The notes beneath the pieces were generated by a model. The model had not been told where the DNA came from, searched no databases, and saw nothing but the letters and a program-made list of their open reading frames with translations. Source: Hetaerina americana (lineage: Eukaryota > Arthropoda > Insecta > Odonata > Calopterygidae). Taken from it: 64,000 bases of DNA. Below, one piece after another: positions 1-13,068 of the stretch (its first letter is position 1; each line of letters opens with the position of its first letter). The position numbers were made by a program, and so were the translations under genes. Location: assembly GCA_022747635.1 (NCBI GenBank), contig JAKTNV010000190.1:361001-425000 (forward strand), in the 5' to 3' direction.

Positions 1-3000
1 ATCCATTAGAAATTAAAAGCCTCAACTCCATTTTCGAGCGGAGAAGGTATTTTTTCCCAATTTGATAAGAGGCGACCGCGAAAACTTTCGTTAATAACCG
101 CGCCTTTGTTGAGTCGACGGTGAAATAATACTCAAAAAAGTACGTAACTTCCTCGAATTGGACCCTCGAGATATTTGACGGAATAATTTCATAATAAATG
201 TACTCGCAAAAACTAGTTTCCACAAATTTTGCGGTCATCGCAATAGATAAAACCTACTCCGGGAATTAATATGATAATTAAGAATTAGAAGTTTCAAAAC
301 TAGATTATTAAGAACATGAAAGATGCTGGAGGAATTTTGACGAAACGTCACTCCTAGCTAAGCATCTACAACAATCATTCCACTCATGTAAAATTAATCC
401 GGAGATTGACACCACGACAACATGGGCAGGTGCCAATTAAAATTGTAAAATTAAATATTAATGTTATTTTAAAAGACAATATTTTTGTAAACAACTCTCC
501 TCTCCTCAGAATCCCATTTCCAAAGCAAAAGTGAAAAACTCCCTCTCTCCTATTGACTCAACCCTTCGCGCATTTTCCCATCTAACCACCCCCTACCCTC
601 CACACTCTGTATGTGTCGAACAACCCTTCCCCGATAATGTCCTTCTTAGAATCACTAATACCTCATCCCTTAACCTACCTCTATCCCTTCCATGTGTCCT
701 TCCCGCTGAACCCGTCTTTATTCTTCCCTCCTTCTTACTTACTGGACACCAATGACCTGCCACCATCCTCTCAATAAAGACCACAAGTGCTTATCCCCCC
801 CTATTTTTACCTCTCAATTTCTTGAGTTTCTCTGTTTCTTTGGGTTTCTCATATTTCCCCTCTTTGTCCCCGCATGTCTTACTCCTCGCTCTTTTTTCCT
901 CCCCCCCCTCATCCTCAAACGGGTATAAATATGATGCATCACAAGTCGAATCTTGTCTTGTACCTGCAGATGGTTCGACGAACTGAAACACGTTGTGCGT
1001 TGTATATAAATCTGGGAAATAAATGTGGAAAAGAGCAAATTTTGTTTTTCTCATAATGACAAACTTCCACTACATCTCGCCTGAATCAGCTGAAGAATTA
1101 ATTTCGTCCGTGTGCATTTCAACATGGCTAAGAATGCAAGCATAAAAATGACAGTCCGGGATTTTATATAAATCAATGTGTTCGCACAAAATATTCTGAT
1201 GGGAAAAATGACCTTAGCTGTCGACGCACCCTAAAACTCTCAAAACTACTACTCGAACCAATCCGATTCTTCTTTCATTTCGTCTGGTCGTCGTCTCTTT
1301 TCAACTTGTGCCACCCCAAACTATCGACAACATGCGATATCTTAAGCATGAGCACTGCCTCCCGTATAATGCACCTGAAGTACTCTTACATGATTTACCA
1401 ATTATATTCGCGATTAAATTTTGAAATAAGTTACATCACTTCAACACCAAATTTTCCCGTTGGTATTGCCGTTGCAATCCCTGAGATTTCCCACTCATTA
1501 GCTTTGCATAAGGCTTTGAAGCACACTATCATAACAGCTAGAAACTCAAGGTGACGTAGATTACTAAATGGAAAAACATTGCGGGGATAATTCGCTTATT
1601 TAAACAATATGATAACATAATTTCGGTGGAAGGCGAAACACGCCGTGTACGTGCAAGCAACTGGTTGAAAAATAAAGACACCGCGATGTGATGAAAATTT
1701 TGGGCAGGCTGGCAATGGATGGGCATTCTAGCGCCCCCGCTCATTCCGTGGTGGCAAGTCGTGAGACGAGCCCGGTGCTAGGCCAGTCGAGGATACGAAT
1801 TCCTTTCGCCGGTAACTCATCGAAAGGAAATCAGAGCTCGCGGCCAAATTCCATCGGCAACATCTTCGAGCAGACTGCCTTAGTTATTCAGTTTCCTTCC
1901 TTTTTTGCTGTGCCATTAAATTAAAACTTATTTTCCTTGCTCGTGGACGATTCATAAGAACATTGTCTGCATCAGTGTTATATTTTTCATGTTGCTAGGA
2001 ATTATTTTTTCTTCTTCTGTTAGCGTGTATGTTAACTAGAGACCGGACGTTTCCTTCGTGTATTCGTGCAGGTTTGATATTAAAAATCCAAATACAGTGC
2101 GAAGTGTTCAGTCATGCTTTCATTCCTTTATCGCGAGAAAGGTGCCTCTCACAATCAGGAGTTTTTTGAGAGGCATAAAAAATCGGCCCGAGAAGATCTC
2201 TGAATCAAAGGCGAAGGCACTCGCCGGCCTCCACCCCCTGCCACTCTCCCCTCGGCGATGAAGTCCCGCGCCGCACCCCACCCTGCCGCCGCCTCCCTCC
2301 CCCCTTGTGCCGCCATCCCTCGCTTTCCCCACAGGCGTCCCTCTCAAAGAGGGGCCTTGTTTCCTTGCCCGAATGGGCGTTTACGTGGGGCGGCGGCCCC
2401 CCGCACCAATCACAGCATGAGATGGGGCGTGGGAGGCTGGTGGGGAGTGGGTCGGGAGGGGACCGCAAACTCCTTAAGATCTGCGGATGGCCGTTCCGAT
2501 TCCTTGAAAGCAAACAGACCCGGCGTACCGCAAGGAGCGGTACTCGGGTCCTCCGAATCAACATTTACGTTAATCACTTTTGCTAACGCATTCCCTTCGC
2601 TTTGATTACTGTTGTCGCGAGCCATGTTGGCGAAGAAACCGCCAATCAGACTCCTGGAGACGATGAATACCGCAGTGCCATTTTTGCATCATTTGAAACG
2701 GTGGGATCATATACCGGACGCGCAACAAATCAAATGGCTCAAAGTTCACGTGAAAAAAGTGGCTTTATATGTCCCTTGTAGCACCTCTCCAAGTTTGTAC
2801 GATGATCCGCGATCACATTCGCTAACAGATTCAAAATAATGCGACCATTGAAATAATTGAATATTTTAATAATTCCGAATAAATGCAAATGCTGTGTTAG
2901 AGTTGTTGATACTTTGAATAAAATACTTTGTTTCCATCAAAATTGGTGTTTTATCCTTTGTTTCTGTCTGAAAAGAAGTAGCTGTTCGACTAAGGTTGCT

Positions 3001-3514
3001 GATTAAAACGCAATATAGAACAGAAATTTTATTAAATAAACTAAAACTGCCTCTATATGAAAACACTGATGTAGAGTAGTTCCATTTATTATAGTTTTTT
3101 ATGTGTCAGGGGCCTCATAAATGTGCGGGCATGTAAGATCCTTATTCTTAATTCCAAAATAAACGGCCTCAGGCGATTAGCAGAGTCACCCACCGAAAAA
3201 CGATTACAAAACTAAACGAGAGAGCAGCTAAGTCTCCAGTTAAATCTGAAAAAATCACACTCCTACAGTTGCGGGAAAATAAATTCCATCACCCCAGAAC
3301 CTAGACACCCGAAAACCTATAGAAATTATGATGGCGCACAGAGTATTTAGAGTGAATAAAGGTTTAGTTTTTTAATTTAACAATACAAAAAAGGCTTCCC
3401 TACTTGTCATTGAAATGAACCAATATTAACCGTAAGAATTGCGAAGTACGTAATAGCTAGGTGCATTCCTAAATGTTTGGCGTCTAATGAGAAGGCAGCT
3501 ATACCCGCGTTTGA
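1..3514. other. No supported gene; anonymous DNA
   Basis: I see no convincing coding region here. The short open frames lack family similarity and codon structure. There is a pyrimidine-rich stretch at about 480-900 and a GC-rich patch at about 2210-2480. At about 1205-1255 there is a short minus-strand match to the dispersed repeat called SINE-D here (shared words aatgaccttagctgtcg and tcaaaactactac). The rest is AT-rich and unrecognised. Confidence 0.6.
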
Positions 3515-4395
3515 CAACAAAGGGCGTTCCTAAGGGAAATTTATGTTATCATCGTGTGCTGCCATCTATCAAACGACGGCGAAACAAATTTCAGACTGAT
3601 CTATAGGTTAGTTTGGATTTGGCAGCCATTCGAGTAAGACGTGTTTCGTGATTTTCGCTAAGATGGAAAAAGAACACTATCGTTCGGTAATTCGCTTTTT
3701 GTTTTCGGATGGGAAAAAATGCGAGGAAATAAAAGCAAAGTTGGATGCTGTTTATGGGGACACTTCGCCATCTATGACCACAATTAGATATTGGTTCGAC
3801 GAATTTAAACATCTGTTTTTATGAGCAGCGACCAGGACGCCCGGCAGACGTGGTTACCAAGGAAATCAATCAAAAATTCTACGCCATGGTTCTCGCTGAT
3901 CGACAAACGAAAGTGCGTGAAGCGCGCCAAGTAGCAGAGGCCGTGGGTGTGTCGACCGGAACTGCAATTAATATTTTACACAATAAGTTGGCGATAAAAA
4001 AATTGTCGGTCCGATGGGTGCCGCGATTGCTCACGGTGGACAACACATTCTTCCGCAGTTGTCGCCGCAAACTGTATGAACTACGTTATGAATTGATGCC
4101 GCAACCCCTGTATTCACCCGATCTGGCTTCCTGCGATTTTTTCTTATTCCCCAACATGAAGAAATGGCTCGCGGGAAAAAAAATTAGCTCAAACGAGGAA
4201 GTTATCGCCGAGACAAGAGGCGTATTTTGGAGAGTTCGACGAATCCTATTTTTTTGAGGGGCTAAAAAAATGGCCGGAACGTTGGGAGAAGTGTATCTTT
4301 CTAAAAGGGGACTATGTTGAAAAATTAAAAAAATATTTTTGAAAAAATGGTTTCTTCATTTCTAGCACGGGTACTTATTGAACCGCCCTCGTAAA
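3515..4395 (+). mobile_element. Mariner transposon remnant, internally deleted
   Basis: Decayed mariner. An ATG at 3663 opens a frame reading MEKEHYRSVIRFL and later GDTSPSMTTIRYWF, the N-terminal HTH region of mariner transposases. It stops near 3822 and resumes in another frame from 3850 with WVPRLLTVD and then YSPDLASCDFFLFP, the signature around the third catalytic aspartate. The segment between these two motifs is missing, which removes the first two catalytic aspartates. Another frameshift near 4217 precedes the C-terminal words ESYFFEGLKKW and GDYVEK. The right end reads as a candidate TIR (minus strand tacgagggcggttcaataag). A weakly similar left end lies near 3518. It cannot encode an active enzyme. 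Confidence 0.85.
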
Positions 4396-5008
4396 AGCAT
4401 CATGCTTTCTAATCCATAATCAATGTGGGCGCAGTCTACTTATACATATGGAACTGACAATTTCCCCGACATGCTCACTCCCCCGTGGCAAGATAGGTCA
4501 CCGCCTCCTCCCCGCCACCCTTTCAGTCTAAGAACCCCCCCCCCCCTGCCGCCTCCTCACCTACACTCTCTCCACAAACGTAATCTGCAGTCCTCCCATT
4601 CGACAATTCATCCCTGCCAATCTACTGGACAACGTACAACATCCATCCCTTTCCCCCACCACGACGTCACTGCTCCACAACTATTTCGTATCTGCGGCCC
4701 TGACCACGGCCTTCCATTCGAGACTCGCCCCGCCCCCCCTCCACTATGTAAGCAGGGGGGGTTTGAGAATGGTGAGTCGGCAAACATCCCCGGCTCCAGG
4801 CTTACCAACCCACTCCTCAACAAACTTCACCAAAAACTCCCTCTCCACTCCTGCCCCCCAACCATACTACTCCCTCCGAACTCCTGTTTTCTTCTTCTGA
4901 CTTTGTTGTTTTGTTCTTGTTCGACTCTTCGGTTTTCTTCTGTTGTTATGCATGCACGGGTATATACGTGGCATGCATGTGTGTCCATCTATATGCGTGT
5001 ATGTATTG
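4396..5008. other. C-rich anonymous spacer
   Basis: No gene recognised. The stretch 4490-4880 is strongly C-rich on the plus strand and includes a run of 12 C at 4535-4546. A long open frame here is a product of low stop-codon density in C-rich DNA. Confidence 0.6.
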
Positions 5009-5462
5009 TCTAAAAAGTATCGGTAACAATTGTTCCCATACGTGAAGTTGCGCATAGCGTGAAGTGCTGAATTCAGACCATTGGTTGCTAAGTGTGCGCT
5101 TGATCGCAGATCGTATTATTGGCATTGGTAAGATGACAGTGCACACACCATTATTGTCACTGAAAATGCGGCGATGCGAAATATCTGCTCTAAACTCGTC
5201 CTCCCGACCTATCCTCCTTCCATCCAAGGACACCTCCACCATGGAACCCTAAGTGCCGTCACAGAGCCTTGCACGCGTACCCTTAAGTGTACCCTTACCC
5301 GGAATCCGCCTACTAGGGAGACTTCGAGTCGTGGAAAAACCGCTAGCGTGAAAAGTGTGTCGGCGTTCAAGCCGATGTACTCTGAAGAATTTTGAGATGA
5401 GGCATTGTAGCAATATGTGAGATAAATCTATTAGCCAGAATCTTTTCCCTATACTTTTTACA
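5009..5462 (+). mobile_element. Mariner-derived MITE, copy 1 (shortened)
   Basis: One of nine copies of a short element derived from a mariner transposon. The left end reads taaaaagtatcggtaacaat and the right end ttccctatactttttac, forming terminal inverted repeats. The family carries scraps of transposase code: MRKICAKLVPK, then YSPDLAPADYFLF, with the region holding the first two catalytic aspartates removed. This copy has an extra deletion that joins the ctcgtcctcc segment directly to the segment downstream of YSPDLAP. It is non-autonomous. Confidence 0.8.
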
Positions 5463-5984
5463 CAAACCGTGTACATCATCAGGGTCACGAAATGGAACGC
5501 CACAGTAGATTAGTATCTAAAAAAATACTAGGGAAACATGAGACATCGGTTAAGGGGAACTAAGGAAATGGATTATCAGAACATAGAGGGCAAGGAAAAT
5601 TTTAAAGTCGTAATAATTTTTCCATCAAACGTTGGCCGCCATGGTAGTCGATTGACTTGCTCAAACCTCTGTCGACTGACCTCGGAACAGCGTGCGGATG
5701 TGCACAAGGTGGGCGTAGTTGCTAGAGTACTTAAGTTTTATCACCACGAAGAACAACGTACTTTGGAAAGGAATAAACATCAGACAGTCAGTCTAATACC
5801 TAACCCAAAATATAGATACTAAATTATTATTAGGATAATTTCTAAGTCATATTACATTATTGATGAATTCAATGTATCTTTGTAAAGTAATAATAATCGA
5901 CAATAGCACCTTAGCTCAACGATTTGACCAAAAGCAGGTCATTGGTGAATACAATGAGGAACACAATTGTTTCCCATCATAAGC
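5463..5984. other. No feature recognised
   Basis: AT-rich DNA between a MITE and a CR1-like fragment. No repeat or coding signal recognised. Confidence 0.5.
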
Positions 5985-6545
5985 ATTGCCAGGTCATTAA
6001 TGGAGATGCTCATATATAAAGAGTAAAATACAATTAGAACATGCAGCACGTCTATTTGTCTATTTCACCCGAAAACACACTACACAGGGAACCAACATAA
6101 CAAACGTAGAATCGGTAAAATACTTGGGAGTAACGATAACTAAGGGTATATCCTTTAAAAAAACACATTGGCGAAATTTGTAGAATAGGAATTGAAAAAT
6201 TGGTATTAATAAAAAGAATACCTGGGAACTGTAATGAAAGGGTTAAGTAGCTTTGTTACTTCACTTTAGTCAGGCCCCGCTTTGAGTATGCTGCAAGTGT
6301 ATGGGATCCTCACGAGGGAGACGCAATTTTGGAACTAGAGATCGAGGAAAACGTAGAGAGCAGCTTTGTTTGTGGAAAGCTGTTATGAGGAAGTTAGAAG
6401 TGTCAAGGCACTATCGGAAGAATTAGGATGGGAGGCACCAGTTGACCTTAGGCTTCAATACAGGTTAAATTCAATGCGTGCATTTGAAGCAGGTCACTTA
6501 TCTGAGGATGCTGAAGACATATTTCTATTAGACTACTTGTCTTTC
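5985..6545 (+). mobile_element. CR1-like LINE fragment, 3' half of RT ORF
   Basis: A 5'-truncated and frameshifted copy of a CR1/L2-like non-LTR retrotransposon. Readable words in order are VESVKYLGVTI, RPRFEYAASVWDPHEGDAI, a conserved arginine/alanine-rich stretch, and then ELGWEAPVDLRLQYRLNSM. This is the usual C-terminal part of the reverse transcriptase ORF downstream of the catalytic YADD, which is not present here. Several changes of frame show it is dead. Related fragments lie at 7266-7800, 14668-15105, 27345-28100 and 42876-43440. Confidence 0.8.
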
Positions 6546-7265
6546 TTTAAAGAACACAAAACATCCACCTGTGCGCCGACGTGGCACTCGCCGGGAGAAC
6601 TGGCACCCAAGTTCGGTGTGAGGCTGTGTTTTTAAGGGATGCCCTCTCGCATGAATTGGTGCAAAGGAATGCATTGCACTATAACTAAATAATATCTTCC
6701 AGCTAACGGAAGGAATTCCACCTTTATGCACGCCCCCCCCCCCCAGCCCTCCATCAATCGGAGCACTCGCTGTCCCTCCTCCCCATGGTTTCACTCTCGA
6801 GGCAGGGGGGGGGGAAGCGTTCGACCTCCCCTACTCCAAGGGCCCCGTTGCCCAACGACTCCCCTAAACAGCATCCAACTCCTTAAAGGACAAGAGGAGC
6901 ATATGAAAATGAGAGAAGGTGGATTGATTCGCTGGCAACAGGTCTCCCCAGGGGAAATCAGGCAATAATGGGCCCTGAATTGAAAGCGCGCAATCAAGCA
7001 CTTGGGCGAAATGTTTATGAATTGTGACGATTCTCGGGATCCGCTGACCCTAGGGCAAGGAAAAGGACGCCGGGACCCTCCTCCCGAGCGGAGGAGGCAA
7101 CTCCTTCGCTCGTTTCTGGGAACGCTGAATCGATCAAAACGGTATCATCGACGGTCCAGAAGTGATTTCTCTCGTATCAAGTCGTTGGGGCGTTGCTCCA
7201 ATCAAGGGGGGGCGAGGGAGAGGGGAAGGGGTAGGGTAATAAGGATGCTGGGCCATCAAGGGAGG
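6546..7265. other. GC-rich spacer with long C and G runs
   Basis: No gene recognised. It contains a 12-C run at 6733-6744 and a 10-G run at 6805-6814 within GC-rich unique sequence. Confidence 0.55.
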
Positions 7266-7800
7266 GGTGCACCAGTCTACATCGGCATCAATACCCTGCG
7301 AGCCTCCAAAAAGGTGTGTGGCAGGGGGTGCAGCATTAGGAGGAAAGGGTAAGGGATGAGGGGGTTAGGGTTTTTCAAAAGGAAGGGGAAAGGTGGGGGG
7401 AACCTGCAAAAAATATATATAAATATACTAGTGTAACCATGCGCAGTCGCTACATTGTAGGATAATACTTATTGTGTCGAGCTGACTCCTGGGGGATTTC
7501 GATTACAAGCATTCTGGTCTCTTATTGTTCTTGAAAAAAAATGACATTTTTAAACCTGTCAGTCTTGCAGTCTAACTCTCTAATGTTATATTCGTGATCT
7601 CTCCGCCCGTAATGCGTTGGGGTTCGTGTATGTTCTTTATGTCATCGGAAAAGGACCCATCTTTAAATGTTTTTAATAAGTTTAATCTGTATTGTAAACG
7701 CCCCTCCGAATATGTGACCGTTAGTCGCCTACAATCACGGCCACCATGAGTGAGTGAAAGCACTAGACTCACGCCAAGAATATTTTAATGCAATTTTAGA
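7266..7800 (-). mobile_element. CR1-like LINE 3' end
   Basis: On the minus strand the words RLQYRLNLLKTFKDGSFSDD (about 7640-7700) match the C-terminus of the CR1-like RT ORF. Further along (7270-7330) is the family's 3' tail, which reads ccccctgccacacacc on the minus strand followed by a gg-rich turn and gatgccgatgtag. The copy is truncated and interrupted by stops. Confidence 0.75.
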
Positions 7801-10420
7801 ATTTCTTAACGACTCCATTTAGATCAATAAGACATCTACAGAGGCGTACATCATCAGGTGGTGGCTTCGCTTCTGGACCCGCAATAAAAAGCAATCATAG
7901 CTTGGTGCGGACGAGCAGATCCAACGGAGGACAGGAAAGCAGATGCGATGTGCAATAGGATGACAGGCGGAGTTCTACGGGCGAGTCGGCCGATCCCATC
8001 GCCCGCTGCAATTCCTTAGCGGCGGTCTCTTCTACGAAAATGCCACGCTCGCACTGATAGGCAAATGTGGCTACAAACTTCGAGCGAATTTTTCTGTTGA
8101 TTTGACATCCGTCTGAGAGTCTCCGAAAGTAATTTTTTTGTCTGGAAAAATAGCATCAAACTCGTTTTATAATAAAGTCGGCATTTCAGACACCAAGTAT
8201 TGCCTGGGGTGTGGGGCAAAAAAATGAACTCAAAAATATATGTCTGACTTTTAATACTTGTTTAAAAGAGAGTTCTTACTTTTTTTTGAGAATGATGTTT
8301 GGTATCACTTGTGGTTGAAGGTGAATGCCACTATCCCATGAAATTTGAAACTGTAAAAATAACCAAGAACACGACGCAATAAGTTCGTTCCATTTTCCAA
8401 ATATTTATAAATAAAGGAGTTGGTATTTGAGACAAACTTTAACTAGATTATTTGTCAAGAGAATTTATTTTAATTTTCTCTTTCAATTTTTGGTTTAAAT
8501 ACGTAATCTATCTTAGGGAAACAACCGTCTGACTCACTCTTAGATTCCCCCTATGGTGATAACTACTTAGATAATAATAACTATTTAAAAGAGCCACATT
8601 CCAGGGCGTGAGACTGTCCAATCATTACCTCAGGAACTTTATCAAAATTTAAGGAGAGGCCCATGGTCTGAACCTTAGAAATTGATTTTTCAATGGAAAA
8701 ACAAGGAAAAGTAGGCATTTAAATGTCGCAACATTTTTCTACCACTTAAAATTAAAAAGTATTGTGTAATAAGTAGATTTAGAACTTGGATTTAAGTGTG
8801 GAAAACAGTTTTCAATGACCAATTACCTCTCCTTATCCGTTTCATACAGTTTTCCTCCAACTTTCGTGTTTCTCAAAAACCTTGCATACCCCCCGAACTA
8901 CGCTTTGCAATTTTTCGTTGCATTCTTTTCTCTAATTTTATTTCGCGAATATTTTTTCGAACCAACAACACGAAGCTTTCAATAATGGATTTCTCGTATT
9001 CACAAGATGTGTCCAGAATGTTACTCACGTTTCGGCCTAGCGCGGCGGTGGGTAGGAATAGAGCCACCATCTTGGTGTCTAAACGTCCCTACACTCAGTA
9101 ATCCTGCTGTGGTAGTGTTCTACTATTTTGCTCAATGCGAACTGTTAAAATGTGAGCTGCAATAGAAAATCCCGCGAGTATTCAAGTGCGATCTGTGATT
9201 TGGTTTTCCCTGGCAAAAAACTAACACAAGTCGATTGAAATTCATAGGCAACTTTGTGTGAAGTGTGTACGAGGAGAGGGAATAATGAGTGAAGGCGGAG
9301 TGAGTAAGTGTTGTATTCAGTCCATAAATGACCACAGCACCAATGCTCACGACGAGGACCGCAGTGGTGAGCTTAGCTTTGCGACAGGCGGCAGTTGGCT
9401 TCAGAGACGGAATTGAAACGTTTGTGTATCGTTATGATAAATGCCTCGATTTGAATGGTGACTACGTAGAGAAATAGTTTAAGAATGTGCCTTTCCAATG
9501 TTTATAATTAAACTTTGTGCTGTCACTGGGTTTATATTTTATTTCAAAACGTAAGTTACTCCCTGGAAGGCCTCGTACTTACACGCAAAATTATGGATTC
9601 ATGAACGACATTATACAGGTAGTATCCTATAAAATCCAATTTCGATGTTGGGTTGAGTTGTAAATCGAGTTCCTCGGAAGAAGAAATGCATCAATTACGA
9701 TCGCGCATTCATCGATCTCACTCGTGCATTCGAATGAGTGTACGAGTGTATTGACTATAGAGTTCGGAAAATTCAGTTAAATCATCATTCACGTTGGAAA
9801 CCATGTCGTCGTATACTAATTTTTCCACTGACAATGATTGGGTGGGGGCGGTATTCCGCTAACATGCTCGAACAATTCACCCAACCTTGGTTTCCGCAGG
9901 AGTTTCGAGAGCGATTTCTCAAAACTGCAAATGGGCTTACTATACAATGGGCCTAATATTCCTCTTAAGTTGTGCATACGGGGAATGCCGACGGTAATAT
10001 ATGGTGTAGCACTTTCCAATTACCTACATTACAATACGTATATTGCATTCAAATTTGAAACGTTTGCATCACTTTAAGGGTTTTCTTACAGAGCTTATTA
10101 CATTGGCCCCTGACCACACGAGAAAGACACCCCGCGCCAGCAGCCGGAAGAGGGAATGGGGGTGGGTGTTTGGAGGCAGACCACGAGCGCCCCACCGCCG
10201 TCGTGCGGAATCGATGTTATCGCGGTTGGCGGCGGCAGAACTCGGAATCAACGCCGCTCTCCACAGGAAATAGAAATCATTCCGATTGGGGAACGCCAGA
10301 ATCCCAGGGACCCTAGGAACTAACTTTCCCGCGACGCACGTACCCTTTGGCACTTGCGTAGCGAGAAAGGGAAAGGACGATGCGAGGCATACATACACGC
10401 CTGTACAAGGTTTGTAGGAA
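7801..10420. other. No feature recognised
   Basis: About 2.6 kb of mainly AT-rich DNA (8200-9050 especially) with no coding exon, RNA gene or repeat family that I recognise. A GC-rich patch lies at 10100-10240. Confidence 0.5.
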
Positions 10421-10915
10421 GACTATCGGTAACAATTTATTTCCTGACGTGTGCGTTGTGGTGAATTCAGACCGTCGGTTAAGTGTGCGAATAATCGCAT
10501 ATCATATTTTTGGGATTGATAAGATCTGCGCTTAACTCGTCCCGAAGGTCTTGAAGGGACGACCAAGAGCAGAGTCGAGGTTGTCTGGTTGCGAAGACCT
10601 TCTACAACGACATCGCGACGATTCCCCAACACTCTTACAGTCCCGAATTGGCACCGTCAGACTATTATTCTCATTCCCAAAGGTGAAATCCTCCCTGGCT
10701 CAAATTACACCACCATGGGACCCTAAGTGCAAAAAAGAAGCTTGCGGACCCTTAAGGACCTTTCGCCTACCAGGGAGCCATTGAGTCGTAGTAAAGCCGC
10801 TGGCAAAAATCTGTCGACGCTCAAGGGATGTACTTTGAAGAATTTTGAGAAGTATTGTAATAATATCTTAAATAAATCTATTGTTCAGAAACTATTTCCC
10901 ATAATTTTTACAAAA
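10421..10915 (+). mobile_element. Mariner-derived MITE, copy 2
   Basis: The left end retains ctatcggtaacaattt and the right end tttcccataatttttac, both diverged from the family TIR. The interior carries the family words for KVLKGRPRAESR and a degraded YSPDLAP segment near 10645. The coding scraps are frame-disrupted. Confidence 0.8.
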
Positions 10916-10939
10916 AGCATATATATAGAAAAACTGCAC

Positions 10940-11510
10940 GGCAAATACATTATGCATGCCGCCAAGTTTGGCATAGAAAGGGAATATGGCGTAGATGAGG
11001 AAGCTCACAGAGTCTTGAAAGGGAATAGAAATTAAATAAGGCCATGGGGACAACATTCCAATAGAACCAATCACAGGTTAAGGAAACGTTGCTAGGAAGA
11101 TTTTTTTATGGACTGATTCGCAGTATCTATTAGGAAGGAATCTGGCCGGAAGACTGCGAGATCAGGGTTAGTTCCTATTCAAAAAAGGTAAGGCCTGCAA
11201 TGTGTGATGTCTTCAGAACAATATGTTTGATATCCCACGCAACCAAAGTGGTTCTCAGATCATCAACAAAAGGATGGAGAGTAGGGCAAATGATTGCTTA
11301 GGGGAAGATCAGTTTGGGTTTAGGAAGGCGTGATGCCATTACAGTAATGAGGTCACTAATCGACATGAATATAGAATACAATCAGGACTTGTGTGTGTAT
11401 TCTAGATATCGAGAAATGGTTTGGTGGATTGAGTTGGGTGGAGTCAATAAATATATCGTAGAAAATAGGAGTAGGTTGGAGGAAACCTAAGAGTGGAATA
11501 ATTTTGCCAA
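10940..11510 (+). mobile_element. RTE-clade LINE fragment (RT), degenerate
   Basis: A heavily mutated copy of the RTE element seen more completely at 16.4-19.06 kb. Matching stretches include GIEREYGVDEE (about 10970), the aaataaggccatgggg segment equivalent to the start of the RT, the atctggccggaagactg segment, and gatcagtttgggtttaggaa (QFGFRK motif) near 11308. It lacks the catalytic FADD region and everything downstream. Confidence 0.8.
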
Positions 11511-12532
11511 TAATTACGCGTCATTTTGGTAGATTAGACCACTGGAATGATGATATAGGCTAAGAAAACACTAAATTAATAAATTCGATGGTGATTCCTG
11601 TAGGCGAGTGTAATCCACTCCCAGGGTGAGGGGCGGTTGCTTCTGCACTGCAAGGTCACGTCTCTCCCCCTCGTTGCGCGAATAAACCTCCGTATTCTCG
11701 GAGGCGTCACCTAACGACCCTCTTCCTGTGCGCCGCCTAAAGAAATTTGCTTTCACGAAGCAAACGCCTTCAAGCGAAAGAACAGAGCCAAACAGGATGC
11801 TGTGGAAAGAGGCGGATCGCGACTAGGGCTTGCGTGAGATGCTTCCTCTCTCATCATCGCTTGTCATCCACTCGCACCGTCAAATATTGTGATAACATTT
11901 AAAAAAATAATAAATTACGATGAGGAATTTCAGGTGTCTTACGTAAAGGCTGGAAAGGTGCGGAGAAAGGATCGATTTATCACAATTAATGGAAAAAGTC
12001 AGTGGACTTATCGCCATTGTTTTATAAAATTGAATCCGCCACGGTGCTCTCTGTTACTGATTACGAAAAGAAATAGAAGCGCAAAAGTGTCAATCTCACA
12101 TGTCGCCATTGACTTCGTCATTTGAAACCTCTTGCCTATTAAAAAAATATTGCCATGCAACTACTTGGAGGGCACTCTTCGAGGTCCATGGGTCGAGGAA
12201 TAGACTCGAACGCAAGAAGCCACGATAGATGGCAGGGAATGCGTAAACCATAGACGTTCAGATCGAGAAGGGAGCAGCTAGAAATACTGTGCCGCCGGAC
12301 AACACGACCTCTTCCTGAAGGTGGCAGCGAAGTCGATTACTTCGTATTTACGATAGTTAACGCATTCCCAGTAACAATATAATTTGGAAGGATCTACCCT
12401 ATGACCACCATTCTGTGGTCCAGCGTCTTGTCGGTAAAACGCTTCTGCAGGACCAAAGACGGAGGAAATGTTGAAAGATTAAGAGATGTTGTAAGCCATG
12501 GTACAAGACGATTACAATGTATGCAAGTTTCG
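11511..12532. other. No feature recognised
   Basis: Anonymous sequence of mixed composition. No coding similarity or repeat family recognised. Confidence 0.5.
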
Positions 12533-13068
12533 TATAAAAAGTATCGGTAACAATTTTTCCAGACATGTGCGTGAAGTATTACATTCAGACCGTCGGATGA
12601 GTGCGCTCATGATTGTGGACTGCATATTGGAATTGATAGGATGACAGTGCACTCACCATTATCACTTAAGTCTTGGCGTTGCGAAAGATCTGTGCGTCTT
12701 TGGACGGATGATCGAGAGAGCAGAGTCGAGTGTGTCTGCTTACGAAGACCCTCTGAAACGGCATCGCGACGAGTCCCCAAACCCCTCACAGTCCAGACTC
12801 GGCACCAAATCACTATTTCCTCTTCCTTTAAACGTGAAATCCTCTCTCCCTCAAAGGACACCACAATAGTACCCTAAGTGCCGTCAAAGAACCTTGCACG
12901 CGTACCCTTGAGGACCTTCCGGAAACCGCCTACCAGGGAGCCTTCGAGTCGTGATAAAAAGCGTCGACCCACGAGGGAAGTAGCACTCTGAAGAATTTTG
13001 AGAGACATTTTAATAATATCTTAAATAAATCTTTTTTTAAATTAACATTTTCCCGATACTTTTAAATA
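12533..13068 (+). mobile_element. Mariner-derived MITE, copy 3
   Basis: The left TIR is clear (tataaaaagtatcggtaaca) and the right end reads tttcccgatacttttaaata. It holds the same internally deleted mariner interior as the other copies. A flanking TA on each side fits the TA target-site duplication expected for mariner. Confidence 0.85.

Noticed and set aside
4423..5013. 196-codon Pro/Ser-rich frame
   Set aside because: C-rich DNA has few stops. No ATG-context or similarity support, and it runs into a MITE.
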